A stretch of 5,578 bases of DNA from JBBSEZ01 sp038239195. Lineage in GTDB: Bacteria; Planctomycetota; Planctomycetia; Gemmatales; Gemmataceae. The notes below the pieces were generated by a model. That model ran no database searches. It saw only the letters and a list, made by a program, of their open reading frames with translations, and was not told the DNA's origin. Positions 1 to 4,364 of this stretch are shown piece by piece; the stretch's first letter is position 1; each line of letters starts with the position of its first letter. The stretch covers positions 1-5,578 of the forward strand of contig JBBSEZ010000561.1 of NCBI GenBank assembly GCA_038239195.1. Reading direction: 5' to 3'. Made by a program: the position numbers and the translations under genes.

Positions 1-98
1 CACGGCCGCCCACGCCACCCCCGTCGCCGCCCCGCCGGCCTCCCCCCCCCCCCCACCACACCCCGCCCCCCCCCCCCCCCACGACCCGAAAGCGCCGC
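1..98. other. C-rich low-complexity spacer downstream of rplC
   Basis: This stretch lies beyond the rplC stop codon. It is almost pure C on the plus strand, with runs C13 at 42-54 and C15 at 66-80, separated by a short C-rich segment. On the strand that rplC is transcribed from, these are G13 and G15 tracts. In most bacteria rplD would follow rplC closely, but there is no ATG on the minus strand here and no L4-like peptide, so I call no gene. If a following gene exists, it begins outside the window. Long homopolymers are also error-prone in sequencing, so the exact run lengths are doubtful. Confidence 0.7.
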
Positions 99-914
99 TC
101 ACTTCTTCTTCGCGGCGAGGGCGGCCTTGGCCTTGCTGACGGGGGCGGCCACCTTGACCTTGCCGTGGGTGGTCTTCGTCTTGGTGGTCGGCAGGATGGA
201 GATGAGCCCGCCGTTGGGGCCGGGAACGGCGCCTTCGACGAGGACGAGGTTGTTCTCGGCGTCGATCTTGACCACGCGCAGGTTGCGCGACGTCACGCGC
301 TCGTTGCCGTAGTGCCCGGCCATGCGGATGCCCTTCTTGGGCCGGCCGCTACCGCGGTTGCTGGCGTTCGACGCGATGCTGCCGCGCTGCCGCGAGCCTT
401 TCTTGACGCCGTGGCTGGTGCGCAGGCCCTTGAAGTTGTGGCGCTTCATCACGCCCGTCATGCCGCGCCCCTTCGACTTGCCGATCACGTCCACCGCGTG
501 AATGCCCTTCAGCACGTCCTCGGCGCGGAGCAGGGCACCGACCTGGACGTCGGCCGCCTTCTCCAGGCGAAACTCGCGGATGTAACGCTGCGGCTCGCAG
601 TCCGCCTTGGGCGGCGGGGTGATGCCCGCATTGATCAGCTTCTCGCGCCGGTTCGACCCGAGGCTGGCGGAAACGTGGCCGCGCTCGGCCCGGATCGCCT
701 TGCGGCGCAACTTGTCCTCGAAGCCGAGCTGCACGGCTTCGTAGCCGTCGCCCGTCTTGCCGGTGTTGTCCGACCCGTTCTTCTTGTCGCCCTTGGTCTT
801 GACCTGGAGGACGCGGCAGGGGCCGACGCGCAGCACCGTCACGGGGGCCATCTTGCCCTCGTTGTCGAACACCTGCGTCATTCCCACCTTCAAACCGAGC
901 AAACCCAGTGGCAT
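99..914 (-). CDS. rplC: 50S ribosomal protein L3
   Basis: L3 is a primary 23S rRNA-binding protein that nucleates large-subunit assembly and reaches towards the peptidyl-transferase centre. The 271-residue product starts with the family signature LLGLKVGMTQVF (residues 5-16). It keeps the core KGRGMTGVMKRHNFKG (148-163), SHGVKKGSRQRGSI (167-180), MAGHYGNERVT (198-208) and IDAENNLVLVEGAVPGPNGG (217-236). It is longer than the usual 205-220 residues because of insertions around 41-57 and 80-110 and a Lys/Ala/Thr-rich tail (about 243-271). Aligned by eye to E. coli L3, the methylated Gln150 position is Ala184. The open frame runs upstream to 1118, but ATG at 914 is chosen because L3 proteins begin just before LLGxKVGMTQ. 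A weak AAAGGG lies 8 nt upstream of it. In-frame ATGs at 977 and 974 lack a clear ribosome-binding site. The gene is transcribed away from the rest of the window. Stop is TGA. Confidence 0.97.
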   Translation of the reverse strand: MPLGLLGLKVGMTQVFDNEGKMAPVTVLRVGPCRVLQVKTKGDKKNGSDNTGKTGDGYEAVQLGFEDKLRRKAIRAERGHVSASLGSNRREKLINAGITPPPKADCEPQRYIREFRLEKAADVQVGALLRAEDVLKGIHAVDVIGKSKGRGMTGVMKRHNFKGLRTSHGVKKGSRQRGSIASNASNRGSGRPKKGIRMAGHYGNERVTSRNLRVVKIDAENNLVLVEGAVPGPNGGLISILPTTKTKTTHGKVKVAAPVSKAKAALAAKKK

Positions 915-981
915 GGCCTTGGCCCTTTGTGCGGCAACTGTCTGGCCCGGGGCGGCCCGCGCCTCGGTGAGCATCATTGCC

Positions 982-1020
982 CGGACCCACGTGGTCCGTG
1001 AGTTGGCGCGACGTGCGCGC
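982..1020 (-). promoter_or_regulatory. Two adjacent hairpins in the rplC leader
   Basis: Within the predicted rplC leader are two perfect short inverted repeats. One has GCGCG/CGCGC arms at 1006-1010 and 1016-1020 with a 5-nt loop. The other has CGGACC/GGTCCG arms at 982-987 and 993-998 with a 5-nt loop. Both loops read around ACGTG/CACGT. Ribosomal protein operons often carry structured, autoregulated leaders, so a regulatory role is possible. In such GC-rich DNA, short stems also occur by chance. Confidence 0.35.
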
Positions 1021-1035
1021 CGGGACGAAAAAGTC

Positions 1036-1063
1036 ATTATGGAGGCTCGTGCCGATCTGTCCA
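1036..1063 (-). promoter_or_regulatory. Probable sigma70-type promoter of rplC
   Basis: Reading the minus strand, TGGACA (1063-1058, 5 of 6 to TTGACA) is separated by 16 nt from CATAAT (1041-1036, 5 of 6 to TATAAT). Transcription would start near 1029, giving a leader of about 115 nt before the rplC ATG. Its position explains how rplC is expressed without an upstream ribosomal gene. This is a consensus match by eye, not a mapped start. Confidence 0.5.
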
Positions 1064-1136
1064 GCCCCGCGCCGCGTTGTAATTTCTGCTCGCGCCTCGT
1101 AAATTCTGCACACTGCACGACTTGGGGAAAGTGGGC

Positions 1137-1165
1137 TTCTCACGTCGGGGGGGCGTTGCTATGGT
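1137..1165 (+). promoter_or_regulatory. Possible promoter of the proline-rich protein gene
   Basis: TTCTCA (1137-1142, 4 of 6 to TTGACA) lies 17 nt before TATGGT (1160-1165), which is preceded by TG at 1157-1158 as in an extended -10. It points towards the gene starting at 1269 and would leave a leader of about 100 nt. It lies back-to-back with the rplC promoter. The match is moderate only. Confidence 0.3.
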
Positions 1166-1379
1166 CCGCCCACTTCCTCGATGGCCCCGCCGAATCCCAG
1201 GGCCTCGACAACAACCCCTTTTGCTCGGGCGGGCCCGCAGGGACGTGGGCCGCGCTGGAGGACCTCTCATGCGCAAGGACGCGCTGCGGCTGGCGCTCGC
1301 CACTCTGCCGGTGTTGCTCTGGGTGATTTCCCCGCCCCGCCTGAGCGCCGGGTGAGCCCCGGGCGGGTGCGCGCCACCC

Positions 1380-1697
1380 ATGTTCGGCGGTCCGCCGATC
1401 TACCTCCCCTCGTATCCGGCCTATCCGCAGGGCCAGGCCTTCATGCCCCCTGTCGCCCAGGCGCCCCGCCCCCCCGTGGCCGCGCGCCCCCCGGCGGGCA
1501 CGCTGACGGTGCGCGGCGTGCGGCCCGAAGATCCGTCGCCCTCTCGCCCCGCGGCGCCGCTCGCCTACGCTCCGGTGACCATGCCGTCGCCGGAACGCCT
1601 CGGCGTCGTTTCGGCCAGCCCGAGCAGGGCGCCGGTCTCGGGGGTGACGATGCCGTCCCCGGAGCAGCTCGGCATCGGGTCGAGCTCGCCCCGGTGA
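1380..1697 (+). CDS. Proline-rich C-terminal part as a stand-alone open reading frame
   Basis: If the TGA at 1353-1355 is a true stop, the first downstream ATG (1380) gives a 105-residue Pro/Ser/Ala-rich polypeptide beginning MFGGPPIYLPSYPAYP. No Shine-Dalgarno sequence precedes this ATG (the upstream bases are GCGGGTGCGCGCCACCC). The chain alone has no signal peptide, so independent translation looks unlikely and this is better read as the mature part of the interrupted gene. It is listed separately because an automatic annotation would probably report this form. No known domain is visible. Confidence 0.4.
   Translation: MFGGPPIYLPSYPAYPQGQAFMPPVAQAPRPPVAARPPAGTLTVRGVRPEDPSPSRPAAPLAYAPVTMPSPERLGVVSASPSRAPVSGVTMPSPEQLGIGSSSPR
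1575..1694 (+). repeat. Two tandem VTMPSPE(R/Q)LG protein repeats
   Basis: The codons at 1575-1628 and 1644-1694 encode two imperfect copies of a 17-18 residue unit, VTMPSPExLGxxSxSPxR, separated by five residues (APVSG). The DNA copies differ at several third positions (acc/acg, tcg/tcc, gaa/gag) while the peptide is kept. That pattern suggests the repeat has been maintained at the protein level, and so that this frame was translated. Confidence 0.7.
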
Positions 1698-1706
1698 GCA
1701 GTAACC

Positions 1707-1739
1707 GGCGAGCCGCCGGCATCACGCCGGCGGCTCGCC
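1707..1739 (+). terminator. Perfect 14-bp hairpin after the proline-rich gene
   Basis: A 14-nt arm GGCGAGCCGCCGGC (1707-1720), the loop ATCAC, and an exactly complementary arm (1726-1739) lie 10 nt after the stop at 1697. The run after the stem is AGCTTTGGCTT, with only a short T stretch. It could act as a terminator for the upstream gene, though it is not a textbook U-tract terminator. No other gene ends here. Confidence 0.6.
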
Positions 1740-1773
1740 AGCTTTGGCTTCGCGTCCCTGTCCCCGAAAACCA

Positions 1774-1796
1774 TGCTACACTTTCGGGCGGAGGGA
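1774..1796 (+). promoter_or_regulatory. Extended -10 and ribosome-binding site of the PilZ gene
   Basis: TGCTACACT (1774-1782) resembles an extended -10 (TGnTATAAT). No convincing -35 stands 16-18 nt upstream. GGAGGGA at 1790-1796 is a strong Shine-Dalgarno sequence 7 nt before ATG 1804 and fixes that start over the upstream in-frame ATG at 1744. If the -10 is real, the leader is only about 15 nt long. Confidence 0.4.
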
Positions 1797-1803
1797 CCAC
1801 CGT

Positions 1804-2370
1804 ATGCCGACCACGCAGCTGCAAACCGTCGCGGAACGTGTCGCCGGGCGCGCCCGACGCCAGGGCTTCGTCCTCGCCTGCGAGGTGCGCGAGGAACTGG
1901 CGCAGGCCGGCATCGCCGAGACGCTCTGGAAAGACGTTCTCGCCCTGGCCCGCGCCTCGCTCACCTACCGGCGCGGCCGCTACTACTACGCCTCCCCCGT
2001 CAGCGCGCGCGTCCAGGCCGAGCAGTCGCAGCAGCGCGACATTCACGACGCGGTCGCCGTGCTCATCGAGCAGCACCGCTCCGACAGCAGCCCGGTCGAG
2101 CGCCGCGAACGGGATCGCGTCGAGTTCGTGCAGCCCGTCCAGGTGACGACCGAGGATGGCCGCACCTTTACCCTGCTCAGCCGCGACCTGTCGGCCACCG
2201 GCATCCGCCTCGTCGGCACGCACCGCCTGCTCGGCCAGAAGGTGCGCGTACAAGTCCCCCGGCCCGATGGCCCCGCCCCGTGGGAGTTCCTCGTCCGCAT
2301 CCTCTGGACCTGCCCCCTCGGCGAAGACCTCGTCGAGAATGGGGGGACGTTCATTTCCGTTACTCCTTAG
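1804..2370 (+). CDS. PilZ-domain protein (putative c-di-GMP binding)
   Basis: PilZ domains bind cyclic di-GMP and pass the signal to motility, exopolysaccharide or other targets, usually in the cytoplasm. This 188-residue protein has the two diagnostic elements. The first is an arginine motif in VERRERDR, with R101 and R105 giving RxxxR. The second is D128-L-S130-A-T-G133, matching (D/N)xSxxG. They are followed by beta-strand-like segments such as IRLVGTH, KVRVQVPRP and WEFLVRILW up to the C-terminus. Residues 1-65 are helical, then basic and tyrosine-rich (SLTYRRGRYYY). They look like a small separate alpha-helical or winged-helix-like module, but I cannot name the family. There is no signal peptide or membrane segment. 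ATG 1804 is chosen for its strong ribosome-binding site. The stop TAG (2368-2370) lies inside an inverted repeat. The gene converges on the WD40 gene. Confidence 0.85.
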   Translation: MPTTQLQTVAERVAGRARRQGFVLACEVREELAQAGIAETLWKDVLALARASLTYRRGRYYYASPVSARVQAEQSQQRDIHDAVAVLIEQHRSDSSPVERRERDRVEFVQPVQVTTEDGRTFTLLSRDLSATGIRLVGTHRLLGQKVRVQVPRPDGPAPWEFLVRILWTCPLGEDLVENGGTFISVTP

Positions 2371-2528
2371 TCCTTAGTGCTTGGCAAAGACAGAACGCGG
2401 CGTGCGCCCTCTTTGCTAAGGAGCGACGCAAAGATAATTTCCCGGAGTGGGGGGGCCCGTCCCCGGTGAAATCGGGATGTTGTTTTTGCGTTGGTCCTAA
2501 GCACTAAGGACCAAGCACTAAGGACTAA
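2367..2528. repeat. Intergenic element bounded by 18-bp perfect inverted repeats
   Basis: TTAGTCCTTAGTGCTTGG (2367-2384) is repeated as its exact reverse complement at 2511-2528. The left end carries an extra 7-nt TCCTTAG unit (2364-2370, 2371-2377). The right end carries two AAGCACTAAGGAC copies 14 nt apart (2499-2511, 2513-2525). Inside, ACGCAAA (2426-2432) pairs with TTTGCGT (2485-2491), CTTTGC (2411-2416) faces GCAAAG (2428-2433), and a G/C-rich imperfect hairpin occupies about 2438-2470. The interior is less GC-rich and has no gene. The arms carry the TAG stops of both flanking convergent genes. It resembles a small non-coding interspersed repeat or MITE-like element. No clear target-site duplication is visible. 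Confidence 0.65.
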
Positions 2529-3475
2529 CGAATGCGTTTGGGCAATTCGAGCAGATAGCACAGCGACCCGCCGGTGCCGGTGCCGACCTGGCGGCCATCG
2601 GGCGTGAAGGCGGCGCACAGTGTCTTGCCCGGGAAGCGGTGGCGGTGCAGGGGGGCGCCGGTGTCGCTGTCCCAGACGATCACCTGCCCATCCGTGCCGG
2701 CGGAGACCAGCCGGCGGCCGTCGGCGCTGAAGCCGACCTGGTAGACCGCCTCGGCGTGGCCCGCGAGGGTGGCCATCGATTTGCCCGTGTGCACCTCCCA
2801 GCGCCGGACGGTGCGGTCGCCCGAGCCGGAGAGCAGGCCGGCGCCGTCGGGCGCGAACGCCAGGCTGTAGATCGGGTCGCGGTGGCCCGTCAGCGTGTCG
2901 AGCAATTTGCCCGACGGAAGAGCGTAGAGGCGAACGGCGCCGTCCTGCCCGCCCACGGCGAGCTTGTGGCCGTCGGGCGAGAGGGCCAGCGCGTAGAGGG
3001 GGGACGGCGAGGCCTTCAGCGTGCGGGCGAGCTTGCCGGTGGGCAAGTCCCACACCTCGACGGCGCCGCTTTCGCCGCAGGCGGCGAGCGCCCGGCCGTC
3101 GGGGGTGAAGGCGATGCCCTGGATGCCGCGCTCGCGCGTTTCGAGGCGCGCGGTGCATTTGCCGGTGGCGGCGCTCCACGTGCGAAGGGTGCCGTCGAGC
3201 CCGGCCGAAGCGAGGGCCTTACCGTCGGCGGAGTAGGCCAGGGCCAGCACCTTGGCCTTGTGCCCCTTGAGGGTGCGCAGCACCTTGCCGCGGGCCACGT
3301 CCCAGACCTTGAGCGTGTGGTCGTGGCTTGCCGAGATCATGCGCTGGCCGTCGGGCCGAAACGCCACGGCGGAGACGGGGGCCTTGTGGCCTTCGAGCTG
3401 CCGGATGGCCTGGCCGTTGGCGGGGGCGGCCGAGAGGGCCAAAACGAGCCCGGCCACAACCGTTCGATCGTGCAT
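2525..3475 (-). CDS. Secreted seven-bladed WD40 repeat protein
   Basis: WD40 propellers are protein-interaction platforms. The 316-residue product begins with a signal peptide (MHDR, then TVVAGLVLALSAAPANGQA, cleavage near residue 21-23). The rest is seven WD40-type repeats of about 42 residues, starting near 24, 67, 109, 151, 193, 235 and 277. Hallmarks are GH at the start of several blades (GHK, GHR, GHA), (S/T/A)PDG or SADG turns in the middle, and VWD or variants at the end (VWDV, VWDL, VWDS). Seven blades make one complete propeller with nothing left over. There is no kinase, sigma-factor, cytochrome or protease domain attached, though such fusions are common for WD40 proteins in planctomycetes. 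ATG 3475 is chosen over an upstream in-frame start at 3565 because it has GGAG 8 nt before it and begins a signal peptide. The TAG stop lies within the right inverted-repeat arm. The partner is unknown. Confidence 0.85.
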   Translation of the reverse strand: MHDRTVVAGLVLALSAAPANGQAIRQLEGHKAPVSAVAFRPDGQRMISASHDHTLKVWDVARGKVLRTLKGHKAKVLALAYSADGKALASAGLDGTLRTWSAATGKCTARLETRERGIQGIAFTPDGRALAACGESGAVEVWDLPTGKLARTLKASPSPLYALALSPDGHKLAVGGQDGAVRLYALPSGKLLDTLTGHRDPIYSLAFAPDGAGLLSGSGDRTVRRWEVHTGKSMATLAGHAEAVYQVGFSADGRRLVSAGTDGQVIVWDSDTGAPLHRHRFPGKTLCAAFTPDGRQVGTGTGGSLCYLLELPKRIR

Positions 3476-3536
3476 CGCCTCTTCTCCGGGAAGATGGGGG
3501 GAGGGCAGAGAAGTGCGCCCAAGATGTGCGGCGGCC

Positions 3537-3565
3537 AATGTGACGCATCGGGAGAAGGGCGTCAA
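3537..3565 (-). promoter_or_regulatory. Possible promoter of the WD40 gene
   Basis: On the minus strand TTGACG (3565-3560, 5 of 6 to consensus) stands 17 nt before CACATT (3542-3537, only 3 of 6). It would start transcription about 55 nt before the WD40 ATG. The -35 is good and the -10 is poor, so this is tentative. Confidence 0.25.
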
Positions 3566-3591
3566 GGCGAGGTGAGGCGGGCGCCAGGCAA

Positions 3592-3620
3592 TTTCCGAGT
3601 GGGCTCGCGCGGACTATAAT
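3592..3620 (+). promoter_or_regulatory. Promoter of the unknown/SEC-C gene pair
   Basis: A perfect TATAAT at 3615-3620 stands out in very GC-rich DNA. TTTCCG (3592-3597) lies 17 nt upstream as a weak -35. Transcription would start near 3627, about 37 nt before the ATG at 3664. It probably drives both plus-strand genes, which are 41 nt apart. Confidence 0.55.
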
Positions 3621-3663
3621 CGCTGAGCCTCTGGTTCAAAGAACGCTTCGGAGGGCCTTGTCG

Positions 3664-4323
3664 ATGGCGAAAAAGAAGAGTGAATCGTCAGCGCCCGTCG
3701 AGCGCAAGTCGCGCGGGCCAGCCCTGCCGACGCGAGACCAGGTGTTGGCCCTCCCGTTCTGGCCGCGGATCGCGTTTTGCGCCCGCGTCGCGCGGCGGCT
3801 GGTCCCCCTCGTCGCCCACTGCTGGGAGACGGAGGTCGAAATCAAGTACCTCCGCAAGGCGGGACACCTCCGGGGGACGCGGAGTTGCGTGCGCCAGGCC
3901 GAGCTCGCCGCCGCGAAGGCCGGGATCGTGTCCGAACAGGCGCTGTACGACGCCCGGGGTGTTGCGGGCACCGCGGCGAGCCAGGCGGAGTACGCCGCCG
4001 AACTGGTCAAGCGCAAGAAGGGCTCCCCGCAGTACGCGGCGAGCTACGCCGCCTCCGCCGCCGAGCTCGCTGCGACGGGCGCCTTCACCCGGACCAGGCC
4101 CGACTGGAACTGCGAGTTCGGGCAGATCATCTGGAACGCCGACGAGGCGGGGAAGGCGTTCGGGGCGAGCGCGGCCGTGAACGCGGCGGTCCGCGCCGAC
4201 TACGAGACGCTGAGCCGGCTGGTGGCGGAAAAGCAGTGGGCCGACGAGACGCCGGTCTCCCCGAGGACGTTCGGGCCGCTCTGGCCGGACGGGCCCCCGG
4301 AGGGATGGCCGACGCGCCCGTAA
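3664..4323 (+). CDS. Alanine-rich hypothetical protein with PLWPDGPPEGWP tail
   Basis: I do not recognise a named family. The 219-residue protein has a basic, disordered start (MAKKKSESSAPVERKSRG). A helical segment follows, with LPFWPRIAFCARVARRLVPLV (30-50). A long Ala-rich helical region (about 76-180) contains motifs such as RQAELAAAKAG, AASQAEYAAELVKRK and QYAASYAASAAELAA. It ends with a Pro/Trp tail, FGPLWPDGPPEGWP (203-216). I associate this tail and the 'aFCARxARR' segment with lineage-specific Gemmataceae proteins, from memory only. There are no transmembrane segments, signal peptide or evident catalytic motif. The three cysteines in the first half (C39, C53, C75) are scattered and do not form a clear metal site. 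ATG 3664 is preferred to TTG 3658 because GGAGGG (3650-3655) is 8 nt before it. It is the first gene of a likely two-gene unit with the SEC-C protein. Confidence 0.75.
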   Translation: MAKKKSESSAPVERKSRGPALPTRDQVLALPFWPRIAFCARVARRLVPLVAHCWETEVEIKYLRKAGHLRGTRSCVRQAELAAAKAGIVSEQALYDARGVAGTAASQAEYAAELVKRKKGSPQYAASYAASAAELAATGAFTRTRPDWNCEFGQIIWNADEAGKAFGASAAVNAAVRADYETLSRLVAEKQWADETPVSPRTFGPLWPDGPPEGWPTRP

Positions 4324-4364
4324 CGCAGCAGTTCCTGCAACAGAGCTCGTGAAAGAGGCCCGAG

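Larger units (their letters stand above)
1269..1697 (+). pseudogene. Secreted proline-rich hypothetical protein, interrupted by in-frame TGA
   Basis: ATG at 1269 has a strong ribosome-binding site (GGAGG at 1257-1261, 7 nt spacing). It opens a 28-residue signal-peptide-like segment: MRKD, a hydrophobic core ALRLALATLPVLLWVI, then PPRLSAG. The frame meets TGA at 1353-1355 and then stays open in the same frame to TGA at 1695-1697. The downstream part reads APGGCAPPMFGGPPIY and continues as a Pro/Ser/Ala-rich chain without other domains. It ends with two copies of a VTMPSPExLG unit. The whole would be a 142-residue exported protein with one internal stop. A single change such as TGG or CGA to TGA, a base-calling error, or stop-codon readthrough would each explain it. 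Other genes here end in TGA (rplC, the SEC-C gene), so general reassignment is unlikely. I recognise no function. Confidence 0.55.

Noticed and set aside
1..98. The start of rplD (L4) on the minus strand
   Set aside because: No ATG is present and the possible GTG-initiated peptide (VAWAAV) does not resemble the L4 N-terminus.
165..1001. A long open frame on the plus strand opposite rplC
   Set aside because: It lies antisense to a certain ribosomal protein gene, has low-complexity Ala/Val/Arg composition and no family resemblance. It is a by-product of high GC.
1353..1379. A selenocysteine insertion signal after the TGA
   Set aside because: The GGGTG/CACCC stem is only 5 bp and its loop is slightly closer to the TGA than usual for bacterial SECIS elements. 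The peptide context is not redox-like. It is kept only as an alternative to a nonsense mutation.
1181..2146. A 321-residue plus-strand frame spanning the proline-rich and PilZ genes
   Set aside because: Its product is Arg/Pro/Ser-rich noise. It crosses a 14-bp hairpin and overlaps two better supported genes in other frames.
1441..2253. A 270-residue minus-strand frame opposite the PilZ gene
   Set aside because: It mirrors the PilZ coding sequence in an antisense frame and shows no domain or ribosome-binding site.
2371..2524. A CRISPR array or integrase attachment site in the repeat-bounded spacer
   Set aside because: There are no regularly spaced repeats with unique spacers, no cas genes, and no integrase or tRNA nearby. 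The pattern is inverted repeats with short slippage units.
2639..3619. A 326-residue plus-strand frame opposite the WD40 gene
   Set aside because: Its periodic Gly/Ala/Val composition follows the antisense of WD40 repeats; there is no independent support.
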